A stretch of 64,000 nt of DNA from Limimaricola soesokkakensis (lineage in GTDB: Bacteria > Pseudomonadota > Alphaproteobacteria > Rhodobacterales > Rhodobacteraceae): NCBI RefSeq assembly GCF_900172345.1, contig NZ_FWFY01000002.1, positions 248,001 to 312,000 on the forward strand, written 5' to 3'. Positions 21,851-32,230 of the stretch are shown here, one piece after another (positions within the stretch are counted from its first letter, which is position 1; each line of letters starts with the position of its first letter). The position numbers were made by a program, and so were the translations under genes. The notes under the pieces are model-generated. The model was not told the DNA's origin. It did not search any database and was given only the letters and a program-made list of their open reading frames with translations.

Positions 21851-21865
21851 TTAAGGCGGCGCTAA
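21851..21865 (-). promoter_or_regulatory. CtrA-like box upstream of flgE
   Basis: On the minus strand TTAG-N7-TTAA (N7 = CGCCGCC), overlapping the motB stop and 59 bases before the flgE start. Same spacing and same single deviation from the consensus as the box upstream of fliC. Confidence 0.4.
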
Positions 21866-22692
21866 TGGGGGCGCAGCAGCGTGATCTCGAGCCGGTCGCT
21901 GCGCGGCGCGGCGGGCCCCTCGGCCGAGGGATCGCGGTCGCCAAGACCCGTGACGCGGCGCATCCGCGCGGGCGCGAGCCCGGCCGCGACCAGCCCCTCG
22001 CGCGCCGCGTCGGCCCGGCCCGAGGACAGGCGCCAGACCGGGTTGTCGGCCAGCACCACCGGCCGCGCGGCCAGATGCGCCGCCACGGCGACAGGGTTCT
22101 CGACCAGCGCGGCGGCCTGCGCCACGAGCCCCAGAAGCTGGGTCGTGACCGGCAGCGGCGCGGTCTCGCCGGGGGCGAAGATCGGCGCGCCCGCGCGCGC
22201 GAAGATCTCGATCACCAGCCCCTCCTCGGTCAGCCGCGTCACCACGTGGCGCAGCGCCTCGCGCGCGACGAGGCTTTCGCCACCGCGGCCGAGCAGCACC
22301 TCCTCGATGTCGCGCAGCGCCGCCACCTCGGCGAGGGCGGCCCCCTCGCCCGGCGGTCGCGGCAGGTCTTCGGCAAGAGGCGGCAGGGCCGTGGAACTCG
22401 CGCCATCGACGCCGGAGGCGCTGAGCCGTTCGCTGCTGGACAGGGAATCGCCCGCGAGCACCTTGTCGCCGCCGCCCGAGGTGCGGCTGATCGCGATGGT
22501 CGGGGCGAAATAGTCGGCCAGTCCCTTGCGCTGCTGCTCGGTGGTGGCGTTGAGCAGCCACATCAGCATGAAGAAGGCCATCATCGCGGTGACGAAATCG
22601 GCATAAGCCACCTTCCAGGCGCCGCCGTGATGGCCGCCGCCGGCGACGACCTTCTTGCGCTTGATGACGACCGGCGCGTTCTGGGCTGACAT
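21862..22692 (-). CDS. motB: Flagellar motor stator protein MotB
   Basis: A 276-residue protein starting MSAQNAPVVIKRKKV with GGGGGAGAG upstream. The single membrane helix near residues 25-50 contains AYADFVTAMMAFFMLMWLL, with the proton-binding Asp of the stator in ADFVTAMMAFF. The C-terminal OmpA-like peptidoglycan-binding domain is recognisable but divergent (VWRLSSGRADAAREGLVAAG). MotB couples ion flow to rotation with MotA, which is not in the window. flgE follows 69 bases downstream. Confidence 0.92.
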   Translation of the reverse strand: MSAQNAPVVIKRKKVVAGGGHHGGAWKVAYADFVTAMMAFFMLMWLLNATTEQQRKGLADYFAPTIAISRTSGGGDKVLAGDSLSSSERLSASGVDGASSTALPPLAEDLPRPPGEGAALAEVAALRDIEEVLLGRGGESLVAREALRHVVTRLTEEGLVIEIFARAGAPIFAPGETAPLPVTTQLLGLVAQAAALVENPVAVAAHLAARPVVLADNPVWRLSSGRADAAREGLVAAGLAPARMRRVTGLGDRDPSAEGPAAPRSDRLEITLLRPH

Positions 22693-22777
22693 GCGCTCTC
22701 CCCCGGGCCGGAGCGGCCCGAGTCCCAAAGGCTAGCGCCCCGAGGTTAAGCCCGGGTGTAGTGGCAGGGGGCGGCGC

Positions 22778-23566
22778 CTATCCCTGCCGGGGCCTGCGGG
22801 CCACCGGCGTCACCAGGGTCTCGGGCCGCCGCGCCTCGGCCGCCTCGAACAGCGAGAAGGTCTGGTTCACGTAGTTCACCGCGCCCGAGATCAGCTCGAG
22901 ATATTCCAGCAGTTCCGGCGTGCGCTGCGCCTCGACCATGGCCACGCCGCGATCCTGCGGCAGAGTCTCGAAACAGGCATAGAACAGCGGATCGCCGCGC
23001 GCGATCTTCAGGGGCTTTTGCGGCTCGTGCCATTCGAAGGCCCACATCAGCGGCCGCGGCCAGACATTGATCGGAAAGCGGCCGCCGAAGATCGTGCCGG
23101 GCAAAGGCTCGCGGCTGTAATGCATGAAGGGCGCGACCTGGCTCATGTAGACCGGCTCGTCGCACAGAAACAGATAGGGCAAGGAGAGCTGCAGCGTCGG
23201 CACGCCGGGGTGGCGCCATTCGGCCTCGCCGACGAGATGCAGCTTGTCGCCGAGCTTGCTGGCGCGGATCGTGCTCGCCGCACCGTTCAGGTTCTTCAAC
23301 ACCGGCTTGCCCTTATCGTCACGGGCGAAGCCGATATGGATGTCGAAGGGGCAGCGGATCAGGAAATGGCGGCTTTCGAGGTTGATTACCGCCGGGCAGC
23401 GCGAGGCCGATTTGGCATGGCTGCGGTCGAGATCCACCGAGCGCACCCGTTCCGGCGGGGCATAGATGATGCCGGCCTTGGTCTCGTTCAGGCACCAACC
23501 GACCGTGACCGGGCCGCTGTTGGAACCGGTATCGCGGGTATTCTCGAAACGGACGGACAACTGCAT
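22778..23566 (-). CDS. Conserved-looking protein of unknown function
   Basis: A 262-residue protein I do not recognise. The start at 23566 has GAGGTG 8 bases upstream; a longer frame adds 16 residues. It has no signal peptide or membrane segment. Notable are aromatic-rich stretches such as INVWPRPLMWAFEWHEPQKP and DPLFYACFETLPQDRGVAMV, and an early segment VTVGWCLNETKAGIIYAPPE. The composition and codon pattern look like those of its neighbours. It sits between motB and a TSUP-family permease on the same strand but is not overlapped by either, so a functional link is not shown. Confidence 0.7.
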   Translation of the reverse strand: MQLSVRFENTRDTGSNSGPVTVGWCLNETKAGIIYAPPERVRSVDLDRSHAKSASRCPAVINLESRHFLIRCPFDIHIGFARDDKGKPVLKNLNGAASTIRASKLGDKLHLVGEAEWRHPGVPTLQLSLPYLFLCDEPVYMSQVAPFMHYSREPLPGTIFGGRFPINVWPRPLMWAFEWHEPQKPLKIARGDPLFYACFETLPQDRGVAMVEAQRTPELLEYLELISGAVNYVNQTFSLFEAAEARRPETLVTPVARRPRQG

Positions 23567-23640
23567 GAAACGAACACCTCGAAGCTCTACTGGAAGCGGA
23601 CCATGCCCGACCACGAGGGGCTGTCAAAGCCCCAAACGCA

Positions 23641-24411
23641 TCAGAGCAATGCCGAGAGCCCGTCCCAGCACAGCTTGAGACCCACGAGGACGACCATGGC
23701 GTACATCACCGGATAGAAGATCTCGGCCCGCATCCTGCGGACCACGAAGGCCCCCGCCAGCGTCGCCCCGACCGCGAGCGGCAGCAAGGTGGCCGCCGCT
23801 ATGAGATTGGCCGCGTCGAACTGCCCCAGAAAGGCGTAGGGGATCACCTTGATGGCGTTCACCACGGCAAAGAAGATCACGCTGGTGCCGGTATAGAGCC
23901 TCGGGTCGAGCCGGAGCGGCATCGCGTAGACTTGGTACGGCGGACCCCCCGCATGGGCGACGAAGCTGGTGTAGCCCGCGAGCGTGGCCCAGAGCGAAGC
24001 GCGCATGATGCTTTCGGACCGGGGCGCGGCACGGCGCGCGGGGCCTGACAGCAGCCAGCGTGCCGAAAAGGCCAGCGCCACCACGCCGACGATCAGCCGC
24101 ACCACCGCGTCCGAGACCAACGCCGCCGTCAGCCAGCCGATGCCGATGCCGATCGCGGCCCCCGGCAGCATCCGCTTCAGCGTGCTCAAATGGTACTGGC
24201 CGCGCCAAGCCCAGAGGCTGATCGCGTCCATCACAAGAAGGATCGGCAGCAGGATGCCCGCCGCCTGCACCGGCGGGATCGCCAACGCCATGATCGGCAC
24301 GCCCAGAAGCGCCAGCGCGCCGCCCAGCCCCCCCTTGGAGAGCCCGACGAGCACCACTGCGACGCAGCCTGCGAGCTGGGCCGAAGGCTCTGAGAAGACG
24401 AATTGCTGCAT
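23641..24411 (-). CDS. TSUP (TauE/SafE) family permease
   Basis: A 256-residue membrane protein starting MQQFVFSEPSAQLAGC. About eight hydrophobic helices are visible; VVLVGLSKGGLGGALALLGV holds the first TSUP repeat motif and SFVAHAGGPPYQVYAM the second (G-x-x-x-F-x-H-A-G-G-P). TSUP proteins move sulfite, sulfoacetate or other organic anions. The substrate is not evident. It lies 19 bases after the ribokinase-like gene, so they may be cotranscribed. Confidence 0.88.
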   Translation of the reverse strand: MQQFVFSEPSAQLAGCVAVVLVGLSKGGLGGALALLGVPIMALAIPPVQAAGILLPILLVMDAISLWAWRGQYHLSTLKRMLPGAAIGIGIGWLTAALVSDAVVRLIVGVVALAFSARWLLSGPARRAAPRSESIMRASLWATLAGYTSFVAHAGGPPYQVYAMPLRLDPRLYTGTSVIFFAVVNAIKVIPYAFLGQFDAANLIAAATLLPLAVGATLAGAFVVRRMRAEIFYPVMYAMVVLVGLKLCWDGLSALL

Positions 24412-24430
24412 GCTCGTCTCTGCGGCGGCC

Positions 24431-25303
24431 TCAGAAACGCGCCGCCTCGACCTCCTCGCGCGAGGGGATCGCATCGGCCGCGCCGTGGCGACCGACCTTG
24501 AGCGCTCCGGCCCGCGCGGCCAGTTCGAGCGCCCGCGGCATCGGCAGGCCCTCGGACAGCCCGGCGAGCAGGTAGCCGGTGAAGGTGTCGCCCGCGCCGG
24601 TGGTGTCGACCGCCCTGACCTTGGGCGCATCGACATGGTGGCGCGTGCCCGTCGCGGTCTCGATCCAGTCGCAGCCCGCCGCGCCCAGCGTCACCACGAC
24701 ATTCGGCACTGGTAACTCCTCCATCGACGTGCCCAGCGCCTCCGAAAGCTGGCGCGCCTCGACCTCGTTGAGAACCAGAAGGTCGAGATGCGGCATCACC
24801 GCGCGCACCGCCTCGCCCGCGAAGGGGGCCGCCGCATAGGCCACGGTGAGACCGCGCGCCCGGGCCTGCGCCGCCGCTTCGACCTGGCCGTTGGTCTCGT
24901 TCTGCGTCACCAGCAGATCGCCCGCGACGGCCCCGTCCAGAGCCTGTTTCACGGCGTCGAGGTCGATCTCGCGATTGGCGCCGGGCCAGAGCGTGATCGC
25001 GTTCTCGGCCTGCGCGTCCACGGCGATGATCGCATGGCCGCTCGACCCCTCGCGGCGCTGCACATGGGTGCAATCGACGCCGTAGCCTTCGAGCCGCTCG
25101 ATCATCCAGCCGCCATCCGCGCCGACCGCACCGAGATGCGCCACTCGCGCCCCGGCCCGCGCCGCCGCGACCGACATGTTGGTGCCCTTGCCGCCAAGAC
25201 CGTGATTCAGCGCGGTCGCTGCCAAGGTCTCGCCCGGGGTCGGGATATGCGGCACGGCATAGACGTGATCGGCGTTGATCGAGCCGAGATTCCAGATCGT
25301 CAT
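24431..25303 (-). CDS. rbsK: PfkB-family carbohydrate kinase (ribokinase-like)
   Basis: A 290-residue sugar kinase. [18 protein letters not shown] near residue 38 is PfkB signature 1 and [20 protein letters not shown] near 235 is signature 2 with the catalytic Asp in GAGD. The N-terminal start [20 protein letters not shown] matches ribokinases. Ribose phosphorylation is the likeliest role, but no rbs transport genes are nearby, so another pentose or nucleoside is possible. The ATG overlaps the stop of malic enzyme by 4 bases. Confidence 0.85.
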   Translation of the reverse strand: MTIWNLGSINADHVYAVPHIPTPGETLAATALNHGLGGKGTNMSVAAARAGARVAHLGAVGADGGWMIERLEGYGVDCTHVQRREGSSGHAIIAVDAQAENAITLWPGANREIDLDAVKQALDGAVAGDLLVTQNETNGQVEAAAQARARGLTVAYAAAPFAGEAVRAVMPHLDLLVLNEVEARQLSEALGTSMEELPVPNVVVTLGAAGCDWIETATGTRHHVDAPKVRAVDTTGAGDTFTGYLLAGLSEGLPMPRALELAARAGALKVGRHGAADAIPSREEVEAARF

Positions 25304-27561
25304 GCGCGGCGCGCCTTGCAGGCAGCCATGACGGCCATGTTGACGATGTCGTTGACGGTCGAGACGGTCGAGCAGATCTGGATTGGCTTGTCGACGCCCG
25401 ACAGGATCGGGCCGATCACCGTGGCGCCAGCCATCTCCTGCATCAGTTTCACGCTGATCGAGGCCGAGTGCCGCGCCGGGACCACCAGCACGTTGGCCGG
25501 GCCGGTGAGACGCGAGAAGGGATAGTTCTCCTGCCCCTTTGGGTTCAGCGCCACGTCGACGGCCATCTCGCCCTCGTACTCGAAATCGACATTGCGCCGG
25601 TCGAGTACGCCTGCGGCGGCATGCATCTTGGTCGCGCGCTCGGAAACCGGGTAGCCGAAGGTCGAGAAGCTGACGAAGGCCACGCGCGGCTCCAACCCGA
25701 GTTCACGCGCCACCTGCGCGCCCTGCGTCGCGATGTCGGCGAGATCCTCCTCGTCGGGCCATTCATGCACCAGCGTGTCGGCGATCAGCACGATCCGGCC
25801 GTTATGCATCACCACCGAGACGCCGACCGCCCCGTCATGCGGACCCGCGTCGAAGACGTGGTTCACCAGCTCCATCACATGCGCCGATTTGCGGGTGGCG
25901 CCGGTGATCATGCCGTCGCCATGGCCATGCGCCAGCATCAGCGAGGCAAAGACGTGCCTGTCGCGCCCGGCAAGGCGATGGATGTCGTGCTGGTCATGGC
26001 CCTTGCGCTGCAGCCGCTCGTAGAGGAACGCCTTGTAGGTATCGAGATGCGGCGTGTTGGCGGCGTTGACCACCTCCAGCTCGGCCGCCGCATCGGCCAT
26101 GCCCTCGGCGGCGAGCTTCTCGGCCACGTCGTCGCTGCGCCCCACCACCAGGGCCTTGCCGAAGCCCGAACGCTGGTACTGCACGGCGGCGCGCAGCACC
26201 CGCGGGTCGTCGCCCTCGGCGAAGATCATGGTGGCCTGCGCCGCCCGCGCCCGGGCGTTGAGCCCACGCAGCACGCTCGCGGTCGGGTCCATCCGGCCCT
26301 TCAGCGCCTGCTGGTAGTGCTCCATGTCCTCGATTTCCCGCCGGGCCACGCCGGTGGCCATGCCGGCGCGGGCGACGGCGGGCGGAATCCGGTGGATCAG
26401 TCTCGGATCGAAGGGCGTCGGGATGATGTAGTCGCGCCCGAAGCTGAGCTTCTGGCCATAGGCCAGCGCCACCTCGTCGGGCACCTCCTCGCGCGCCAGC
26501 TCGGCCAGCGCCTCGGCGCAGGCGATCTTCATCTCGTCATTGATGGCACGGGCATGGATGTCGAGCGCGCCCCGGAACAGGTAGGGAAAGCCAAGAACGT
26601 TGTTCACCTGGTTCGGATAGTCCGAGCGCCCCGTCGCCACGATTGCGTCCTCGCGAACCTCGTGCGCCTCCTCTGGCGTGATCTCGGGATCGGGGTTGGC
26701 CATGGCGAAGATCACCGGGTTCGGCGCCATCGACCTGACCATCGCCTGCGTCACCGCGCCCTTGGCCGAGACGCCGAGGAACACATCGGCCCCGTCCATC
26801 GCCTCTTCCAGCGTCCTGAGCGACGTGTTGGCGGCGTGGGCCGATTTCCACTGGTTCATGCCCTCGGCGCGGCCCTTCCAGATCACGCCCTTGGTGTCGC
26901 ACATGATGCAGTTGTCGTGCTTGGCCCCCATCGACTTGAGCAGCTCGAGACAGGCGATGCCCGCCGCGCCTGCGCCGTTCAGCACGATGCGCACATCCTC
27001 GATCTTCTTGCCCGACAGGTGCAGCGCGTTGAGCAGCCCGGCGGCGCAGATGACGGCGGTGCCGTGCTGGTCATCGTGGAAGACGGGGATGTCCATCTCT
27101 TCCTTGAGGCGCTGCTCGATGATGAAGCATTCGGGTGCCTTGATGTCCTCGAGATTGATGCCGCCGAAGGACGGGCCCATCAGCCGCACCGCGTTGCAGA
27201 AGGCGTCCGGATCCTCGGTGTCGAGCTCGAGGTCGATCGAGTTCACATCGGCGAAGCGCTTGAACAGCACCGACTTGCCTTCCATCACCGGCTTGGAGGC
27301 CAGCGCGCCGAGATTGCCGAGGCCGAGCACGGCGGTGCCGTTCGAGATCACCGCGACGAGGTTGCCCTTGTTGGTGTAGTCATAGGCGGTCTCGGGGTGC
27401 TCGGCGATCACCTCGCAGGGGATCGCCACGCCGGGGCTGTAGGCGAGGCTCAGATCGCGCTGGGTGGTCATCGGGACCGTCGCCGTCACCTCCCACTTGC
27501 CGGGGCTTGGGGCCTCGTGGAAGTTCAGCGCGTCCTCGCGCGTGAAACGGGGTTTGGCCAT
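25300..27561 (-). CDS. maeB: NADP-dependent malic enzyme (MaeB type, with phosphotransacetylase-like domain)
   Basis: A 753-residue bifunctional-type enzyme that decarboxylates malate to pyruvate. The N-terminal malic part holds [38 protein letters not shown] (metal and substrate site) and the nucleotide loop [20 protein letters not shown]. Residues beyond about 430 form a phosphate-acetyltransferase-like domain that regulates the enzyme and lacks clear catalysis in the family. The start at 27561 has AAGGGA upstream. The reverse strand is also open over most of this gene, an artefact of high GC. Confidence 0.95.
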   Translation of the reverse strand: MAKPRFTREDALNFHEAPSPGKWEVTATVPMTTQRDLSLAYSPGVAIPCEVIAEHPETAYDYTNKGNLVAVISNGTAVLGLGNLGALASKPVMEGKSVLFKRFADVNSIDLELDTEDPDAFCNAVRLMGPSFGGINLEDIKAPECFIIEQRLKEEMDIPVFHDDQHGTAVICAAGLLNALHLSGKKIEDVRIVLNGAGAAGIACLELLKSMGAKHDNCIMCDTKGVIWKGRAEGMNQWKSAHAANTSLRTLEEAMDGADVFLGVSAKGAVTQAMVRSMAPNPVIFAMANPDPEITPEEAHEVREDAIVATGRSDYPNQVNNVLGFPYLFRGALDIHARAINDEMKIACAEALAELAREEVPDEVALAYGQKLSFGRDYIIPTPFDPRLIHRIPPAVARAGMATGVARREIEDMEHYQQALKGRMDPTASVLRGLNARARAAQATMIFAEGDDPRVLRAAVQYQRSGFGKALVVGRSDDVAEKLAAEGMADAAAELEVVNAANTPHLDTYKAFLYERLQRKGHDQHDIHRLAGRDRHVFASLMLAHGHGDGMITGATRKSAHVMELVNHVFDAGPHDGAVGVSVVMHNGRIVLIADTLVHEWPDEEDLADIATQGAQVARELGLEPRVAFVSFSTFGYPVSERATKMHAAAGVLDRRNVDFEYEGEMAVDVALNPKGQENYPFSRLTGPANVLVVPARHSASISVKLMQEMAGATVIGPILSGVDKPIQICSTVSTVNDIVNMAVMAACKARRA

Positions 27562-27705
27562 CGCTCGTCCCTTCTGTCCCTTGGACGCACAGGCATAGCG
27601 GGATGCTGCGGCGCGGCGCAACGCCCTAGCGTCAGCGCGGCTGCGGGGTTTCGCGCGGCGGCCGCAAAAGCTAGGGTCGCGCCGCTGCACCCCCGGGAGA
27701 GACGC

Positions 27706-30357
27706 ATGAACACGCAGGCCGGCACCGTGACGCCGATGATGGCGCAGTATCTGGAGATCAAGGCGGCGCATGCCGACGCGCTGCTGTTCTACCGGATGGG
27801 CGATTTCTACGAGATGTTCTTCGACGACGCGGTGGCCGCCGCCGAGGCGCTCGACATCGCGCTGACCAAGCGCGGTAAGCATATGGGCGAGGACATCGCG
27901 ATGTGCGGCGTCCCGGTCCATGCCGCCGAGAGCTATTTGCTGACGCTGATCCGCAAGGGGTTTCGCGTGGCCATTGCCGAGCAGCTCGAAGACCCGGCCG
28001 AGGCCAAGAAGCGCGGCTCGAAATCGGTGGTGAAGCGCGACGTGGTGCGGCTCGTCACCCCCGGCACGCTGACCGAGGAGAGCTTGCTGGATGCGCGGCG
28101 GCACAACTTCCTCGCCGCCTTCTCGGAGCTCCGCGACGACTGCGCCCTGGCATGGGTCGACATTTCGACCGGTGCGATCTCGGTGTTGGGCTGCGACCGG
28201 CTGGCGCTGGGCCCGGAGCTGGCGCGGCTGACCCCACGCGAGCTCTTGGTCGACGAAAGCCTCGAACAGAGCCTGTCGGAGGTCACATCGGGCTTCGATC
28301 TGGCGGTGACGCCGCTGCACCGAGGGGCGTTCGACAGCGCCGGCGGCGCAGCGCGGCTGGCACGCCTGTGGAAGGTCGCCTCGCTCGATGCCTTCGGATC
28401 GTTTTCGCGTGCCGAGATCTCGGCGATGTCGGCCTTGGTCGAATATCTGGAGCTGACCCAGAAGGGGAACCTGCCGCTGCTGCGCCCGCCGCATCAGGAG
28501 GCGCGGATGTCGGCGATGCGGATCGATGCAGCGACGCGCCGGTCGCTGGAGCTGACCCATGCGATGCAAGGCGGACGCGAAGGCTCGCTCCTGCATGCGA
28601 TCGACCGCACGGTGACGGCGGGCGGGGCCCGGCTGCTGGAGCGGCGGGTGGCCTCGCCCTCCTGCAATCTCGACACCATCACGGCGAGGCAGCAGGCGGT
28701 GGCGCATCTGGTCGAGGAGGACCGGCTGCGCGGCGATCTGCGCGAAGCGCTGCGCGGCGCCCATGATCTCGACCGGGCGCTGTCGCGGCTCGCGCTCGAC
28801 CGGGGCGGTCCACGCGACATGGCGGCGATCCGCGCCACGCTCGACGTCGCAGACCAGATCGCCGCCTTGGCCGAGGGCGGCGATCTGCCCGGACCGCTGG
28901 CCGAGGCGATGCGCAGCCTGAGGGGTCAGGAGACGCTGCATGCGCTGCTCGACGAGGCGCTGGTAGCCGAGCCGCCGCTTCTGGCGCGCGATGGTGGCTT
29001 CGTCGCCGCGGGCTATGACGCCGATCTCGACGCGGCACGGCGGCTGCGCGATGAGGGGCGCGGGGTGATCGCCGCGATGCAGGCCGAATATGCCGCCGAA
29101 ACCGGTGTTCAGAGCCTGAAGATCAAGCATAACAACGTGCTGGGCTATTTCATCGAGACCACCGCCACCCATGCCGCGAAGATGCTGGCGCCGCCGCTTT
29201 CCGAGCGGTTCATCCATCGCCAGACCACGGCGAACCAGGTGCGGTTCACGACCGTGGAGCTCAACGAGATCGAAACCCGCATACTGAATGCGGGCGGACA
29301 CGCGCTCGAGCTTGAAAAACGGGTCTATGATAGGCTGAAATCGGCCATTCTCGACCATGCCGCGCCGCTCGGGCAGCTGGCCCGGGCGCTGTCCGAGATC
29401 GATCTCGCGGCCGGTCTTGCCGATCTGGCGCGCGGCGCGGATTGGTGCCGCCCGCAGCTCGATGACAGCCGCGCGTTTCACGTGGAATCCGGCCGCCACC
29501 CGGTGGTCGAGCAGGCGCTGCGCCGCGCCGGAGAAACCTTTGTCGGCAATGACTGCGATCTCGGCGATGCGCCGCTTTGGCTGCTGACAGGTCCGAACAT
29601 GGCGGGTAAATCGACCTTCCTGCGGCAGAACGCGTTGATCGCAGTGCTGGCGCAGATCGGCAGCTACGTACCCGCGGCTTCGGCCCATATCGGTCTGGTC
29701 AGCCAGATCTTCAGCCGCGTCGGCGCCTCGGACGATCTGGCGCGCGGCCGCTCCACCTTCATGGTCGAGATGGTCGAGACGGCAGCGATCCTGAACCAGG
29801 CCGATGACCGCGCCTTGGTCATCCTCGACGAGATCGGGCGCGGCACTGCCACCTATGACGGGCTGTCGATCGCATGGGCGGTTCTGGAACACTTGCATGA
29901 CGTGAACCGCTGCCGCGGCATCTTCGCCACCCATTACCACGAGATGACTCAGCTCGCGGCCAAGCTCGACGGCGTGGCGACCGCGACCGTCGCAGTGCGC
30001 GAATGGCAGGGCGAGGTGATCTTCCTGCACGAGGTGCGACGCGGCAGCGCCGATCGCAGCTACGGCGTGCAGGTGGCGCGGCTTGCGGGGCTTCCGGCGA
30101 CGGTGGTCGATCGGGCGCGGGTGGTGCTGCAGGCGCTTGAGCAGGGCGAGCGCGAGGGCGGCGGACGGCGGCAGGCGCTGATAGACGACCTGCCGCTCTT
30201 TGCCGCCGTGAGCGCCGCGCCGGAACCCGCCGCGCCGGCGGTCTCGGCGGTGGAAGCGCGGCTGCGCGAGCTGCATCCCGACGAGCTGACGCCGCGTGCC
30301 GCGCTCGAACTGGTCTACGAGTTGCACGGGCTGCTGCCCGCGTCGCGGGACCGCTGA
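27706..30357 (+). CDS. mutS: DNA mismatch repair protein MutS
   Basis: An 883-residue MutS1 protein. The mismatch-binding F-x-E motif appears in the N-terminal [19 protein letters not shown]. The ATPase has Walker [20 protein letters not shown] and signature [20 protein letters not shown], with the H-loop region [10 protein letters not shown]. The C-terminus ends with a helix-turn-helix dimerisation segment ([20 protein letters not shown]). GGGAGAG precedes the ATG. It is divergent from maeB (144 bases between). The partner MutL is not in the window. Confidence 0.97.
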   Translation: MNTQAGTVTPMMAQYLEIKAAHADALLFYRMGDFYEMFFDDAVAAAEALDIALTKRGKHMGEDIAMCGVPVHAAESYLLTLIRKGFRVAIAEQLEDPAEAKKRGSKSVVKRDVVRLVTPGTLTEESLLDARRHNFLAAFSELRDDCALAWVDISTGAISVLGCDRLALGPELARLTPRELLVDESLEQSLSEVTSGFDLAVTPLHRGAFDSAGGAARLARLWKVASLDAFGSFSRAEISAMSALVEYLELTQKGNLPLLRPPHQEARMSAMRIDAATRRSLELTHAMQGGREGSLLHAIDRTVTAGGARLLERRVASPSCNLDTITARQQAVAHLVEEDRLRGDLREALRGAHDLDRALSRLALDRGGPRDMAAIRATLDVADQIAALAEGGDLPGPLAEAMRSLRGQETLHALLDEALVAEPPLLARDGGFVAAGYDADLDAARRLRDEGRGVIAAMQAEYAAETGVQSLKIKHNNVLGYFIETTATHAAKMLAPPLSERFIHRQTTANQVRFTTVELNEIETRILNAGGHALELEKRVYDRLKSAILDHAAPLGQLARALSEIDLAAGLADLARGADWCRPQLDDSRAFHVESGRHPVVEQALRRAGETFVGNDCDLGDAPLWLLTGPNMAGKSTFLRQNALIAVLAQIGSYVPAASAHIGLVSQIFSRVGASDDLARGRSTFMVEMVETAAILNQADDRALVILDEIGRGTATYDGLSIAWAVLEHLHDVNRCRGIFATHYHEMTQLAAKLDGVATATVAVREWQGEVIFLHEVRRGSADRSYGVQVARLAGLPATVVDRARVVLQALEQGEREGGGRRQALIDDLPLFAAVSAAPEPAAPAVSAVEARLRELHPDELTPRAALELVYELHGLLPASRDR

Positions 30358-30387
30358 AAAAAGAAAGGCGCGGCCATAGGCCACGCC
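30357..30387 (-). terminator. Intrinsic terminator of grpE, at the mutS stop
   Basis: On the minus strand GGCGTGGCC, loop TAT and GGCCGCGCC form a 9-bp stem with one G-U pair, followed by TTTCTTTTTT. It lies 67 bases past grpE and abuts the convergent mutS stop. Confidence 0.88.
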
Positions 30388-30453
30388 TTCGATCACGTTT
30401 CAAATCGAACTTGCCCTCCAACGCATGCTGCGAGGACAAGTTCCGAGAAACTT

Positions 30454-31014
30454 TCAGCTTTCCTTGAAGGAAGACACGCCGACCTGCGCCGGGCGCAGCA
30501 ACCGGTCATGCAGCAGGAAGCCCTGTGCCGCCACCTGGATGATCTCGCCCGCCTTGGTGCCGGGCACCGGCGCCTCGAACATCGCCTGATGCATCTGCGG
30601 ATCGAACTTGTCGCCCACCTTCGGGTCGATCGGGTGGATGCCGTGCTTCTTGAAGACGCTCAGTAGCTCGCGCATCGTCAGCTCGATCCCCTCGATCAGC
30701 GCCTTTTGCGCCTCGCGCTGATCCTCGGCAATGGCGTCGAGGGCGCGGGAGAGGTTGTCATGCACCGGCAGCAGGTCGCGCGCGAGCTTGGAGCCGCCGT
30801 AATTCTCGGCCTCGCGGCGATCGCGCTCCGCCCGCTTGCGGGTGTTCTCGGCATCGGCCAGCGCGCGGATGAAACGGTCGCGGATCTCGTCGCGCTCGCG
30901 CTTGAGGATCTCGAGATCGTCCGAGCCCTCGGCGGCCTCGGCGCTCACCTCGCCGTTCTCGTCCACCTCTGCGGCCAGCTCGTCGAGGCTGCGCGGTTCG
31001 TCTTGCTCTGCCAT
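30454..31014 (-). CDS. grpE: Nucleotide exchange factor GrpE
   Basis: A 186-residue cochaperone of DnaK. The acidic N-terminus precedes a long coiled coil (ILKRERDEIRDRFIRALADA) and the beta-domain GrpE signature (GHPIDPKVGDKFDPQMHQAM region, read here as KKHGIHPIDPKVGDKFDP). It follows hrcA by 15 bases, the usual alphaproteobacterial hrcA-grpE operon. dnaK and dnaJ are elsewhere. No CIRCE operator is seen upstream. Confidence 0.97.
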   Translation of the reverse strand: MAEQDEPRSLDELAAEVDENGEVSAEAAEGSDDLEILKRERDEIRDRFIRALADAENTRKRAERDRREAENYGGSKLARDLLPVHDNLSRALDAIAEDQREAQKALIEGIELTMRELLSVFKKHGIHPIDPKVGDKFDPQMHQAMFEAPVPGTKAGEIIQVAAQGFLLHDRLLRPAQVGVSSFKES

Positions 31015-31029
31015 CTGTCGTCTTTCCCT

Positions 31030-32094
31030 TCAGGAGCGGTCGGAGACGAGGCGCCCGACCAGCTGTGCTGTGTAGTCCACGATGGGCACGATCCGCCCGT
31101 AATTGAGACGGGTCGGCCCGATGACGCCCACGGCGCCGATGATCTTACGGTCGGCGTTCATATAAGGAGAAACCACCAGAGAGGAACCCGAAAGTGAGAA
31201 AAGCTTGTTCTCGGAGCCGATGAAAATCCGCACCCCGTCACCTTCTTCGGCAAGGTCAAGGAACTGCGCGATGTCACGCTTGCGTTCGAGATCGTCGAAC
31301 AGCGAGCGGATCCGGTCGAGATCCGCCTCCTCGCCCGGGCCGCCGAGCAGATTTCCGCGACCGCGCACGATCAGGCGCTCGCCCTGCTCGCCCGGATTGA
31401 CCCATGTGGCGAGGCCCGATTCGACGAGATCCGCGGCGAGCCGATCGATCTCCTGCCGCCGGGCCGCGATCTCGCGCGAGATCACGCCCGCCAGTTCGCG
31501 CAGCGTGTGACCGCCGGCGATGGCGTTGAGGAAATTCGCCGCCTCGCGCATCGAGGAGGGCGTCTGACCGGCAGGCGGGGTGAAGATGCGGTTCTCGACA
31601 TGGCCATCGGCGAAGACCAGCACCACCAGCGCCCGATCGGGCGAAAGCGAGACGAATTCGACATGCTTGATCGGCGCCTCGTGCTTGGGCGTCAGCACCA
31701 GCGACGCGCCATGGGTGATCCCCGAGAGCGCGTGTCCGACCCGGTCGAGCAGCGTGGTCACGTCGCCATCGGCCTCCTGCATCGACTGGTCGATGCGGCG
31801 GCGGTCCTCGCCATCGAGATCGCCGACCTCGAGAAGCCCGTCGACGAACATCCGCAGGCCCGTCTGGGTGGGAATCCGCCCGGCGCTGACATGCGGGCTA
31901 CCGAGCAGGCCCAGATGTTCGAGATCCTGCATCGTGTTGCGAATGGTGGCGGCCGAGACCTTTTCCGACATGTGCCGGGTCAGCGTGCGCGATCCGACCG
32001 GGGCACCGGTTTCGAGATAACCCTCGACCACGCGGCGGAACACCTCGCGGGAGCGGTCGTTCATATCCTCGATTCGGGGCGATCTGTCTGGCAT
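31030..32094 (-). CDS. hrcA: Heat-inducible transcription repressor HrcA
   Basis: A 354-residue repressor of heat-shock operons, binding CIRCE sites. The N-terminal winged helix includes GAPVGSRTLTRHMSEKVSAA and the recognition stretch ATIRNTMQDLEHLGLLGSPH; a GAF-like sensing and dimerisation domain follows. I chose ATG 32094 (MPDRSPRIEDMNDRSREVF); ATG 32064 is an alternative with GAGG too close. It forms an operon with grpE and is divergent from rph. Confidence 0.95.
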   Translation of the reverse strand: MPDRSPRIEDMNDRSREVFRRVVEGYLETGAPVGSRTLTRHMSEKVSAATIRNTMQDLEHLGLLGSPHVSAGRIPTQTGLRMFVDGLLEVGDLDGEDRRRIDQSMQEADGDVTTLLDRVGHALSGITHGASLVLTPKHEAPIKHVEFVSLSPDRALVVLVFADGHVENRIFTPPAGQTPSSMREAANFLNAIAGGHTLRELAGVISREIAARRQEIDRLAADLVESGLATWVNPGEQGERLIVRGRGNLLGGPGEEADLDRIRSLFDDLERKRDIAQFLDLAEEGDGVRIFIGSENKLFSLSGSSLVVSPYMNADRKIIGAVGVIGPTRLNYGRIVPIVDYTAQLVGRLVSDRS

Positions 32095-32230
32095 CGCGGG
32101 TTTGGGTCCTGTCTGGGGGCACGGCACATTAAGGGCGGCACCGGCAGGAGGTCAATGCGGCCCCATGCCGGCCTTGGATTTGTGGCCTGCAAGGCGTATG
32201 CGCAAGCCCGACATATGAAAGGATGAGACC

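Noticed and set aside
29475-29490. parS-like site in mutS
   Set aside because: Only 12 of 16 bases match the consensus; the palindrome is broken.
25468-30357. Very long plus-strand open frame opposite maeB and into mutS
   Set aside because: It runs antisense to a clear malic enzyme; high GC keeps frames open and no family motifs are visible before the mutS start.
32095-32230. CIRCE operator near hrcA
   Set aside because: No TTAGCACTC-N9-GAGTGCTAA or near match in the hrcA-rph gap.
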